DNA of 39,603 nucleotides from Firmicutes bacterium CAG:145 (GTDB taxonomy: Bacteria > Bacillota > Clostridia > Peptostreptococcales > Anaerovoracaceae), in NCBI GenBank assembly GCA_000435715.1, contig FR882595.1, positions 125,044 to 164,646 of the forward strand, in the 5' to 3' direction. A model generated the notes under the pieces. It made no database searches. It was not told where the DNA came from and saw only the letters and a list, made by a program, of their open reading frames with translations. This document shows positions 1-7,054 of this stretch, piece by piece (positions within the stretch are counted from its first letter, which is position 1; each line of letters starts with the position of its first letter). A program made the translations under genes and the position numbers.

Positions 1-958
1 ACATCAGTCCTAAAGGCAGAAACGGACATATTCTGCCTAAATTATTGTTATATGAGGCAGGCCCCACCATGTAATAGATCATGAGAGGACATATTACCAG
101 AAGGGACGATAGGGAAGCTCCAAAGGCGAAATTTCCCAGGACGGACATGAAACCGCCGGAAGAATAAAAGCCTGCGGAGACGATAGCAAGTTCTGAAAGA
201 AATATAAGCAGCACGGAGCTGCTGTAGACGCCTTTTTTTCCTGAAACTAAAGCGCTGACGATAGGACCCGCCGCCATTCCAAGGTATATAAATAATTTCT
301 GATCACTTAACTGAAACCCCAATTGACCCATTCCCGGCCAGGCCATGTATCCGATTCGGCATGCGAAACCCAGAGAAAAGGTTATGAGAAGGAAGAACAG
401 AGAAAGTTTAAAACGGCTTCTTTTTATATGTCCCGTTCCGTCGAGAAAATTGCCTGAATTTATGAAGACAGGCTTATCCAATAAGAATACGGATGCGAAT
501 ATCATAAATAACGAGGAAACTAAGATAACGAGAGCCGGGCTTTCTCTGAGGAACGCTACAAAGGGGAAGGCTGACAGTATGGTTGCGCTGAAGATGATTC
601 CGAGAGTCTGAAATTTATTGGTATAAAACCAGCCTGCCGTTATGTTGGGAGGCAAGATGAAAAGCAGGCCTCCCGAGCAGAATCCCAGCAGAGCGCAGGC
701 CGCATATGCAGCGGTTGTTCCCGGGAAATACGCCTGTATAAAGATCGAATACGAACAGACGATAGTCATGAAGCACAGCCAGAAGGTGAATGAAAGGCGG
801 CTGTAGAGGACGCGGGCTGCCGGTATTCCTAAAGTTATGGATGCCATGAGCAAAAAAGGTGAAGAAACAGAGCTTGAATAAAATAAAAAGCCTATTGAAG
901 GTATCAATAAGAAGATAAGACCTATAATATTTTTTGTATGATAAAATAATTTAAGCAA
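1..958 (-). CDS. Partial multi-pass membrane protein, MFS-transporter-like (N-terminal part)
   Basis: The minus strand is open from position 958 to the left edge for about 319 codons without a stop, so the gene continues outside the window. The translation is very hydrophobic, with about nine to ten predicted membrane segments. A charged loop (residues about 161-185, containing DKPVF and HIKRSR) splits the visible part into two halves, as in major facilitator transporters. I chose the TTG at 958 because GAGGTGG lies 5-10 bases upstream; an in-frame GTG at 967 is an alternative but has no ribosome binding site. The gene diverges from the small membrane protein at 1092. No substrate motif is recognised, so transport is inferred from topology only. 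Confidence 0.72.
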   Translation of the reverse strand, partial: MLKLFYHTKNIIGLIFLLIPSIGFLFYSSSVSSPFLLMASITLGIPAARVLYSRLSFTFWLCFMTIVCSYSIFIQAYFPGTTAAYAACALLGFCSGGLLFILPPNITAGWFYTNKFQTLGIIFSATILSAFPFVAFLRESPALVILVSSLFMIFASVFLLDKPVFINSGNFLDGTGHIKRSRFKLSLFFLLITFSLGFACRIGYMAWPGMGQLGFQLSDQKLFIYLGMAAGPIVSALVSGKKGVYSSSVLLIFLSELAIVSAGFYSSGGFMSVLGNFAFGASLSSLLVICPLMIYYMVGPASYNNNLGRICPFLPLGLM

Positions 959-1021
959 AGCTTCCACCTCTGACAAAATTTCTATGAAATTAGTATTTTT
1001 CAGGGAGGGTGACAATATACT

Positions 1022-1050
1022 TTGCATTTTTTGTAAAAACATGGTATGAT
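1022..1050 (+). promoter_or_regulatory. Sigma-A-type promoter for the small membrane protein gene
   Basis: TTGCAT (1022-1027) and TATGAT (1045-1050) are separated by exactly 17 bases. The predicted start of transcription lies about 35 bases before the ATG at 1092. The placement and near-consensus hexamers make this a convincing vegetative promoter. Confidence 0.7.
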
Positions 1051-1091
1051 AAAAATAAATAAGTCAGACAAGTGAAGAAAGGCGCGCAAAA

Positions 1092-1319
1092 ATGAAATCA
1101 TTTTTTGAAAACACTCTTCATATTGCTCATGACGGAAACCTACACATAAATGAAGTGATAGGCATAGCCATTCTCGTGATAGTCACAGTCCTGGCCGTAT
1201 TGTTGATAAGAGACCTGATAAAGAAGGCTGCCGACAGATTGCCCGGACGGAGAAAGACCATATTCAGCCATCACAAGAACAGGTATAAGACCCGTATCGA
1301 TAAGAAGAGAAAATACTGA
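1092..1319 (+). CDS. Small single-pass membrane protein of unknown function
   Basis: This 75-residue protein has one membrane segment (about residues 22-40, rich in I, L and V). A strongly basic C-terminal tail follows, with many K and R residues and the end KKRKY, which should face the cytoplasm. A weak ribosome binding site (AAAGG) precedes the ATG. The gene has its own near-consensus promoter upstream and an intrinsic terminator at 1350-1373, so it is a single-gene transcript. I do not recognise the family. The independent transcription signals on both sides are the main reason to accept it as real. Confidence 0.65.
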   Translation: MKSFFENTLHIAHDGNLHINEVIGIAILVIVTVLAVLLIRDLIKKAADRLPGRRKTIFSHHKNRYKTRIDKKRKY

Positions 1320-1349
1320 AGAGCATTTTTTAATATTAAGGGATGGAAG

Positions 1350-1373
1350 CCCCGCTTGCAAGCGGGGTTTTTT
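1350..1373 (+). terminator. Intrinsic terminator after the small membrane protein
   Basis: CCCCGCTTGCAAGCGGGG (1350-1367) is a perfect 18-base palindrome that can form a hairpin. It is followed directly by TTTTTT. It sits 30 bases after the stop of the 1092 gene. Confidence 0.88.
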
Positions 1374-1412
1374 CTGAAAAAACTTTTACCATAGGGAATG
1401 ACAGACAACTTG

Positions 1413-1463
1413 AAAAGGGAGCCGTTTTAGCTAACGACAGATTAGTTAAAACGGCTCCCTTTT
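1413..1463 (-). terminator. Terminator at the 3' end of the Cys-rich protein gene, possibly bidirectional
   Basis: A perfect 17-bp inverted repeat joins 1413-1429 (AAAAGGGAGCCGTTTTA) and 1447-1463 (TAAAACGGCTCCCTTTT) around a 17-base loop. Both ends carry A/T tracts, so the hairpin can end transcription from either side. The minus-strand gene stops at 1549, about 85 bases upstream of the stem in its reading direction. The rest of 1374-1548 shows no gene. Confidence 0.8.
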
Positions 1464-1548
1464 ACATTCGTTTTAAGCCGGCTGCACGTCAAAGCGTTCT
1501 ATGATGAAAGAGAGCGACCTACACGCACGTATGCCGGAAGATCAGCTT

Positions 1549-2844
1549 TTAGAAGCTGTATCCGTTGGTTTCACAACACTGACATGCGATGTTGCCTATG
1601 CTGCGGGCTGCATTTGTACCGCATACATTGTCATTGCATCCGCAGCCAGAATTACACTCGCATCCCGTATTACAGCCGCAGTCGTTGGAACTGCCGCAGC
1701 CGCAGCCTGAGTTGCAGCCCGAGGTGTATCCTGTGTTACAGCCGCAGCCCGAGTTTTGCGTGTTGCCGCAGCCGCAGTTTGTTCCCTGAGCTGAATCTGA
1801 AAGCATCTGGCCGACTCTGTTTATCGTCGGTTTTCCGCAGCAGCAATCACTGTCCGCAGAGCCGAGACAACCTGCCTCCACTGGATCGCATGCATTGCAC
1901 TGACCCAGGTCGTCGCAAGGCATACATACTTCTTTTGCGTCGATGTTGAACAGAGAAGGTCTGGTGACTCTCAATCTCACCTGAGGGGTTACCACCATTG
2001 AACCGGAAAGAGTTATGGTGCCATCTGCGGCTCCGGTCAGCGTAGGATTCAGTATCGAAGCGCAAGCATCGAAGTCAAACAGCAGTGAAGGCGATACTCC
2101 GGCTACCTGACAAGGGATCTCTACTCCGCAGAGAGCGAAAGAAGAGTCTCCGGTGACAGAAATAGGGGTACCATCGGCTGTGTTAAAGCATAATCTGAAT
2201 TGACAGGCGTTTCCACCTTCATAGATGGTTCCTTCCAGTATTATGGTAGCGGCCAGGCTCCAAGGACCCGTTGCCGAAACTAATACGAAGTTTCCCGGAC
2301 AACTGTTCATGCACGGCGAGGTGCAAGGGCATTTGGTTATTTCTCCCATTATGCTGCTGACATCACCTATATACTGTCCGCCTGATTCTGTCACGTCGGT
2401 GATAGCTGTGCCGTCGACGGTGATAGCAAGATCATCCGGAAGAGTCGGCGTCGTGAGATTGAAGGAACGAGTTATAACGTAAGCGTTGGTTATGTCAAAA
2501 GTAGTGGCGGCCGTTACGGTCAGATTGCTGCATCCGCCGGCGTCGCCGCAACAACAGCAGCATATCTTTTGACATATATCGCAGCCACATCTGCAGTTGT
2601 TTGAACCGCCGCATCCGCAGCCGGTATTATGGCATGTATTTCCGCAGCCTGAGGAACAGTTTGACGCAATATTGTTGCAGACGCTGCCTCCTACACTGAG
2701 CTGCTGTGAAAATCCTGCCGTCGTCGTGGTAAGGGCTGTCAATATAGGTGAGGCATTTTCTTCGGCATCGTAGAAGACCTTAGTCAGATAAACCAAATTG
2801 CCTCTCGGATTTGCACAAGTGCAATTATTTTGTAAACAATTCAT
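1549..2844 (-). CDS. Cysteine-rich protein of unknown function (possible spore or surface-layer component)
   Basis: The protein has 431 residues and about 53 cysteines. The N-terminus (MNCLQNNCTCANPRGNLVYL) is followed by a Cys/Gly/Asn-rich stretch (about residues 55-105) that includes a run of five cysteines. Then comes a Thr/Val/Ile-rich, probably beta-sheet region (about 108-290) with a CPCTSPCMNSCPG insert. Last is a long C-terminal tail of GCGC, SGC and CNTGC units. There is no signal peptide and no membrane segment. I start at ATG 2844, which has AGAGG 10 bases upstream; the in-frame TTG at 2853 lies almost on that site. Such composition fits a disulphide-crosslinked coat or a metal-binding protein, but I do not recognise a named family. 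Confidence 0.8.
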   Translation of the reverse strand: MNCLQNNCTCANPRGNLVYLTKVFYDAEENASPILTALTTTTAGFSQQLSVGGSVCNNIASNCSSGCGNTCHNTGCGCGGSNNCRCGCDICQKICCCCCGDAGGCSNLTVTAATTFDITNAYVITRSFNLTTPTLPDDLAITVDGTAITDVTESGGQYIGDVSSIMGEITKCPCTSPCMNSCPGNFVLVSATGPWSLAATIILEGTIYEGGNACQFRLCFNTADGTPISVTGDSSFALCGVEIPCQVAGVSPSLLFDFDACASILNPTLTGAADGTITLSGSMVVTPQVRLRVTRPSLFNIDAKEVCMPCDDLGQCNACDPVEAGCLGSADSDCCCGKPTINRVGQMLSDSAQGTNCGCGNTQNSGCGCNTGYTSGCNSGCGCGSSNDCGCNTGCECNSGCGCNDNVCGTNAARSIGNIACQCCETNGYSF

Positions 2845-2881
2845 TTTAAACAATCCTCTCTTTAAATAAACTGAGATGGTA

Positions 2882-2910
2882 TATTATATGCTTTCCTTAT
2901 TTTGGTGGTG
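2882..2910 (-). promoter_or_regulatory. Promoter of the Cys-rich protein gene, resembling sigma-K or sigma-A type
   Basis: On the minus strand CACC (2910-2907) is followed after 16 bases by CATATAATA (2890-2882). This fits the mother-cell sigma-K pattern (AC-containing -35, CATANNNTA -10). The same bases also read as TTCACC, 18 bp, TATAAT, a possible vegetative promoter. The start of transcription would lie about 30 bases before the ATG at 2844. Confidence 0.45.
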
Positions 2911-2932
2911 AAATAAACTTAAAAAAACGCCA

Positions 2933-2972
2933 AAAAGTATTGAAAAGTGGTTAGAAATGGTGTATAGTGGTG
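2933..2972 (+). promoter_or_regulatory. Probable MraZ operator: 10-bp-spaced direct repeats
   Basis: TGGT occurs at 2948-2951, 2958-2961 and 2968-2971, exactly 10 bases apart. The contexts are AAAGTGG, GAAATGG and ATAGTGG. A fourth, degenerate unit (AAAAGTAT) lies one period upstream at 2933-2940. The repeats cover the -35 and -10 of the mraZ promoter. MraZ proteins of other bacteria bind short direct repeats with a 10-bp period in their own promoter and repress it, so autoregulation is the natural reading. Confidence 0.68.
2940..2968 (+). promoter_or_regulatory. Promoter of the mraZ/dcw operon
   Basis: TTGAAA (2940-2945) and TATAGT (2963-2968) are 17 bases apart. The mraZ ATG is at 3028, giving a leader of about 55 bases. 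The -10 and the spacer overlap the regularly spaced TGGT repeats listed separately. Confidence 0.75.
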
Positions 2973-3027
2973 ATATTATAAATCAAAGGCCGAAGTGTCT
3001 CATTTTTTGAGAAAGGAGGAGCACATC

Positions 3028-3459
3028 ATGTTCATGGGTACTGCATACAACTCCATAGATGAAAAGAACAGGATGATTGTTCCCTCCAAACTCAGAGCGG
3101 GGCTTGGCACCAGGTGCATACTGACGAAGGGCCTTGACAAATGCTTATATATTTATACGACGGCCGACTGGGAAGTCCAGATGGAGAAGATATCAAGGCT
3201 CCCAGAATCCGACCCAAAAGTCAGAGCTTTTATAAGGCATTTCTGCGCCAACGCTGCCGAGTGCGAATTCGACAAGCAAGGCAGAATAGTGATACCTCAG
3301 GAACTTAAAAGCTATGCCGATATAGAAAAAGAGCTGGTTACCATGGGGGCCATGTCTAAAATAGAAGTATGGAGCAAAGACGTGTGGGAGTCTCCTGAAA
3401 ATGATAACAGGATGGAGACGGAGGACTTTGCCAACGCTTTATCTGAATATAACTTCTAA
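3028..3459 (+). CDS. mraZ: MraZ, transcriptional regulator of the dcw cluster
   Basis: MraZ is a ring-forming DNA-binding protein of the AbrB/MazE fold that represses its own division and cell wall operon. The 143-residue product shows the family start (MFMGTAYNSIDEKNRMIVPSK) and the second half-repeat (EFDKQGRIVIPQEL, near residues 79-92). The two DxKxR(M/I)-type motifs are both intact. I start at ATG 3028 with AAAGGAGG 8 bases upstream; an upstream in-frame start at 2995 would add eleven residues foreign to the family. The gene opens the dcw operon, and the TGGT repeats over its promoter are its likely binding site. Confidence 0.96.
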   Translation: MFMGTAYNSIDEKNRMIVPSKLRAGLGTRCILTKGLDKCLYIYTTADWEVQMEKISRLPESDPKVRAFIRHFCANAAECEFDKQGRIVIPQELKSYADIEKELVTMGAMSKIEVWSKDVWESPENDNRMETEDFANALSEYNF

Positions 3460-3470
3460 GGGGGATGACA

Positions 3471-4406
3471 ATGGAATTCAGACATCGCCCCGTAATGCTG
3501 GAACAGTGCGTCAAAGGTCTTGATATACGTCCGGACGGAATATACGTGGACGGCACTTTAGGCGGCGGAGGTCACAGCGGCGCTATCTGCCGCAATCTGA
3601 ACGAGAGAGGTACTCTGATAGGTATCGACCGGGACCGAGACGCCTTGGACGTTTCATCAGAAAGACTCAAAGAATACAAATGCAAAAAATATTTCGTCCA
3701 GAGCAATTACTCGGATATAAAGCAAGTGCTGAATGAGCTGAAAATTGAGAAGGTAGACGGCGCTCTTTTGGATCTGGGAGTCTCCTCTTTTCAGCTGGAC
3801 AACCCCCAGAGAGGATTTTCCTATATGAACGACGCCCCCCTCGACATGAGGATGAGTCAGGACGATGATTTCACGGCATACGATATAGTAAACGACTATG
3901 ACCGCAATGAACTCATCCGCGTCATAGGGAAATACGGAGAAGAAAGATGGGCCTCCAGAATAGCTGACTTCATAGTAAAAGTCAGATCGGACAAGCCCAT
4001 AGAAAGCACTTATGAGCTGGTAGATGTGATAAAACAGGCGATACCGGCGTCGGCCAGGAGGACAGGCCCTCATCCGGCAAAGAGAACTTTCCAGGCCATA
4101 AGGATAGAAGTGAACGACGAACTTTCGCAGCTTGAGAGAGCAGTGGAAGAATTCTGCGACATATTAGCTCCCGGCGGGAGATTGTGTATAATAACGTTTC
4201 ATTCACTGGAAGACAGAATCGTAAAGGAAATATTCAGCAGAAGGGCGAATCCCTGCACATGCCCCAGGGAATTCCCCATCTGTGTCTGCGGCAAAAAAGC
4301 CGATATAAAGAAGATCACAGGCAAGCCTTTCGTGCCTGACGCAGAAGAGACAGAAGAAAATCCCAGAGCGAGAAGCGCCAAACTGAGAATCGCAGAAAAA
4401 ATTTGA
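3471..4406 (+). CDS. rsmH: 16S rRNA (cytosine-1402-N4)-methyltransferase RsmH (MraW)
   Basis: RsmH methylates N4 of C1402 in 16S rRNA with S-adenosylmethionine. The 311-residue protein begins EFRHRPVML, as the family does. It shows the SAM-binding motif DGTLGGGGHSG (residues about 27-37), the LLDLGVSSFQLD segment, RTGPHPAKRTFQA and the conserved ITFHSLEDRIVK near the C-terminus. ATG 3471 is preferred over ATG 3465, because AAGGGGG lies 6 bases before 3471 and touches 3465. It follows mraZ by 11 bases, the usual order. Confidence 0.96.
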   Translation: MEFRHRPVMLEQCVKGLDIRPDGIYVDGTLGGGGHSGAICRNLNERGTLIGIDRDRDALDVSSERLKEYKCKKYFVQSNYSDIKQVLNELKIEKVDGALLDLGVSSFQLDNPQRGFSYMNDAPLDMRMSQDDDFTAYDIVNDYDRNELIRVIGKYGEERWASRIADFIVKVRSDKPIESTYELVDVIKQAIPASARRTGPHPAKRTFQAIRIEVNDELSQLERAVEEFCDILAPGGRLCIITFHSLEDRIVKEIFSRRANPCTCPREFPICVCGKKADIKKITGKPFVPDAEETEENPRARSAKLRIAEKI

Positions 4407-4434
4407 GAATTGATTGTTGAGGGACAGAAAAAAC

Positions 4435-4908
4435 ATGGCAACGGCAAGAAAAGCTTACACATCTGAATTTTACGCTTATAACCATGCTCCGGAGAGACAG
4501 CCGGATAGAGTCAGGCGTACAAGACAGCGCCCTGAAGTAAATACAGAGAGCAGAGAAAAGAAGAATAAGAGAGAACAGGCATACACTGCCGCAGTTCTCA
4601 GGAGCCTCATAGTTGCCGTGGTAGCCGTAGGTATATTGTTTATAGGCATAGTGGTAGTAAACGCTCAGGCCGCAAAACTCCAGTATTCCATCAATCAGCT
4701 CAGAAGCGAGAACAGTATGATACAGACGGAAATAGATATGCTTACCATCAAACTGGACGGAAGCAAGACTATAAATCAACTGGAGTCGTATGCTACAGAG
4801 GAACTGGGGATGTACTATCCTCAGGGCAGCGAATGTGTGCATCTGTCAGCCATTGAGCCTACAGACGGCAGTTTGGCGGATATTATAAAGCAAAAGGCTT
4901 ATGAATAA
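4435..4908 (+). CDS. ftsL: FtsL/DivIC-like cell division protein
   Basis: This is a 157-residue bitopic protein. A basic cytoplasmic N-terminus of about 52 residues leads to one membrane segment (53-76) and an extracellular coiled coil (about 78-118). The segment INQLESYATEELGMYYPQ matches the conserved end of FtsL/DivIC proteins. The position between rsmH and the PBP is that of ftsL, a scaffold that works with FtsB/DivIC and FtsQ/DivIB to activate septal synthesis. The sequence of this family is poorly conserved, so the name rests on topology and position. ATG 4435 (GAGGGA upstream) is chosen over a TTG at 4414. Confidence 0.85.
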   Translation: MATARKAYTSEFYAYNHAPERQPDRVRRTRQRPEVNTESREKKNKREQAYTAAVLRSLIVAVVAVGILFIGIVVVNAQAAKLQYSINQLRSENSMIQTEIDMLTIKLDGSKTINQLESYATEELGMYYPQGSECVHLSAIEPTDGSLADIIKQKAYE

Positions 4909-4961
4909 AGCCAAGCCTCTGGCAATATAAATAGTTTTGTGACATAACTTCATACAGAAAA

Positions 4962-5002
4962 AAAGCCGGATAACTTAATAAAAGAAATAGTATTCCGGCT
5001 TT
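4962..5002. terminator. Hairpin between ftsL and the PBP gene (terminator or attenuator)
   Basis: AAAGCCGGA (4962-4970) pairs with TCCGGCTTT (4994-5002) around a 23-base A/T-rich loop. A run of A precedes the stem and a mixed T-rich stretch (GTATTATTATTT) follows it. Read on the minus strand it is a textbook terminator; on the plus strand it could only be a weak attenuator inside the operon. The 121-base gap 4909-5029 holds nothing else I can support. Confidence 0.5.
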
Positions 5003-5029
5003 GTATTATTATTTGGGAGAACAAATCAT

Positions 5030-7012
5030 ATGAAGAGAACTGCCGTAACCGTGACCAACAAGAAGAGAATAGCCATAGGTTTCATAATCATCGCAGTGCT
5101 GATGGTACTGCTGGCCTTTCGCGTTGCGTGGATACAAGTAGTAGACGCAGATGAACTGACCGAGAAAGCGATAGATCAGCAGACCAGCGATATTCCGATT
5201 GCTGCCAAAAGAGGAGTGATATACGACAGAAACGGCAAAGAACTGGCCACCAGCGTAACTTGTTATTCGGTATGGGTGAGACCGGCAGAACTGGCGGAGA
5301 ACAAAACGGAGGAAGAGATAACCGCCGCGGCTTCGGATCTGGCGGCAGTATTGAATATGGAAGCCGAAGAAGTAAAAACTAAGCTTACAAAAAAACAGGC
5401 GCTGGTAAAAGTCGCTCAGTATTTGGAAAAAGATACGGCAGATCAAGTCAGAGATCTTGAAATTACCGGCATTTCCCTCTCAGAAGATACCAGAAGATAT
5501 TACCCTTTAGGAAATTTTGCTTCGCAGCTTTTAGGAAGCGTTACTGTTGACAATACTGGAAGAACAGGCATAGAGCTCGAATATGATCAGTATCTGTCCG
5601 GCGTTTCGGGTAGGTGGGTCAAGAATACTGACGTAGCTGGCAACGAGCTTGTAGATGGTTCCGAAAAATATTATGAAGCAGAGGACGGACTAAATGTAGT
5701 CCTGACCATAGACGAGGCTATCCAGTATTATGTGGAGAAGGCATTAGAAGAGGGAATGGAAAAGACTGACGCTGAAAGGATAATGTGCCTGGCTATGGAT
5801 CCTAAGACAGGAGAAATACTGGCAAGCGCCGTTACTCCGGGATTTGATCCTAATAATGCCACCGAACCTGCCGATGAAGAAGAGAAGGAGGCTTATGAGG
5901 CGCTTTCTGACGATGAAAAGATAGCTTATCTGAATAAGATGTGGAGAAACCCCATCGTCAGCGATACTTATGAGCCGGGATCCACCTTTAAGCTGATCAC
6001 AGCCTCTTCTGCGCTGGAAGAAAAGGTCATATCAACCACCGATACTTTTACTTGCAATACTAAGATTACGATAGCGGGAGTCACCCTTCACTGCTGGAGC
6101 ACCAGGGATCACGGAACTCAGAACATAAAGCAGGCTCTTGGCAATTCCTGTAACCCGGTACTTGCAGCGGTAGCAGGTAAGATGGGGGCAGAAACTTTTT
6201 ATAAATACATAGATCTTTTTGGCATAACAGAGAAGACCGGCGTAGATTATCCGGGTGAAACCAGCTCCATCATGTATAATCTGGACGACGTGGGTCCTGT
6301 AGAACTTGCCACCATAGGCTACGGCCAGAGTATTTCTCTGACGCCTATACAGCTTTTGACTGCGGTCTGCGCTATAGGCAACGACGGAATCTTGTTACAG
6401 CCAAGGTATGTAAAATCTCTTACCGATTCAGACGGTAAAGTGGTAAAAGAATTCAAGAAAAAAGAAGTTAGAAGAGTGCTTTCTGAGGAGACTGCCGCCG
6501 AAATGAGAGAGGCCATGGAATACGTAGTCTCCGACGGAGGAGCCGGCGCAGCTAAGATCACCGGATACAGAATAGGAGGAAAGACAGGTACCGCAAACAA
6601 GGTAGAAGACGGAAAATACGGAAATTATTATTACAGTTCTTTCCTTGGAATGGCGCCTATGGATGACCCCAAGATAGCTATCCTGGTAGTAGTAGACAGT
6701 CCTAAGGGATCCTTTTACGGTTCTCTGACCGCCGGACCTATAGCCAAGAGCATACTTCAGGACACCTTGAGATACATGAATATAGAGCCTCAGTATACAG
6801 AAGAAGAGATGGCGGCAATAGAAGGCAATTACACCATAGTTCCGGATGTGGTAGGAAAAGAATACAGCGAGGCAGCCGGAATCATAGCGGGACAGAATCT
6901 GGGATACACTAAGAGAGACGGAGCCAATGAAGACTTTATAGTGGCGGCTCAATATCCGGCCGCAGGAACTAAGGTCAAGAGAGGTTCCAGCGTATACGTA
7001 TACGATCAATAA
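5030..7012 (+). CDS. Class B penicillin-binding protein with PASTA domain (FtsI/SpoVD type)
   Basis: This is a septal peptidoglycan transpeptidase. The 660-residue protein has an N-terminal membrane anchor (about residues 13-31) and the PBP dimerisation domain (from RGVIYDRNG near 60). In the transpeptidase domain the active-site Ser is in STFK (Ser318), SCN is at 373-375 and KTGT begins at Lys518. A single C-terminal PASTA domain starts near residue 605 (IVPDVVGKEYSEA). It lies in the ftsI slot of the dcw cluster and is followed by murE. One PASTA domain is typical of SpoVD, while FtsI/PBP2B of Bacillus has two; with no second PBP gene nearby I leave the symbol open. Confidence 0.95.
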   Translation: MKRTAVTVTNKKRIAIGFIIIAVLMVLLAFRVAWIQVVDADELTEKAIDQQTSDIPIAAKRGVIYDRNGKELATSVTCYSVWVRPAELAENKTEEEITAAASDLAAVLNMEAEEVKTKLTKKQALVKVAQYLEKDTADQVRDLEITGISLSEDTRRYYPLGNFASQLLGSVTVDNTGRTGIELEYDQYLSGVSGRWVKNTDVAGNELVDGSEKYYEAEDGLNVVLTIDEAIQYYVEKALEEGMEKTDAERIMCLAMDPKTGEILASAVTPGFDPNNATEPADEEEKEAYEALSDDEKIAYLNKMWRNPIVSDTYEPGSTFKLITASSALEEKVISTTDTFTCNTKITIAGVTLHCWSTRDHGTQNIKQALGNSCNPVLAAVAGKMGAETFYKYIDLFGITEKTGVDYPGETSSIMYNLDDVGPVELATIGYGQSISLTPIQLLTAVCAIGNDGILLQPRYVKSLTDSDGKVVKEFKKKEVRRVLSEETAAEMREAMEYVVSDGGAGAAKITGYRIGGKTGTANKVEDGKYGNYYYSSFLGMAPMDDPKIAILVVVDSPKGSFYGSLTAGPIAKSILQDTLRYMNIEPQYTEEEMAAIEGNYTIVPDVVGKEYSEAAGIIAGQNLGYTKRDGANEDFIVAAQYPAAGTKVKRGSSVYVYDQ

Positions 7013-7054
7013 AACGGGAATTTAATATGCCGGCTCACCCGGCGAGAGGTAGGT

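Noticed and set aside
345..611. Plus-strand open frame of 88 codons
   Set aside because: It lies wholly inside the minus-strand membrane protein frame, has no ribosome binding site, and its translation resembles no protein family.
1584..1949. Plus-strand open frames across the Cys-rich gene (1501-1710, 1584-1949, 1589-1789)
   Set aside because: They arise from the repetitive GCA/GCC-rich antisense of the cysteine codons and have no ribosome binding site.
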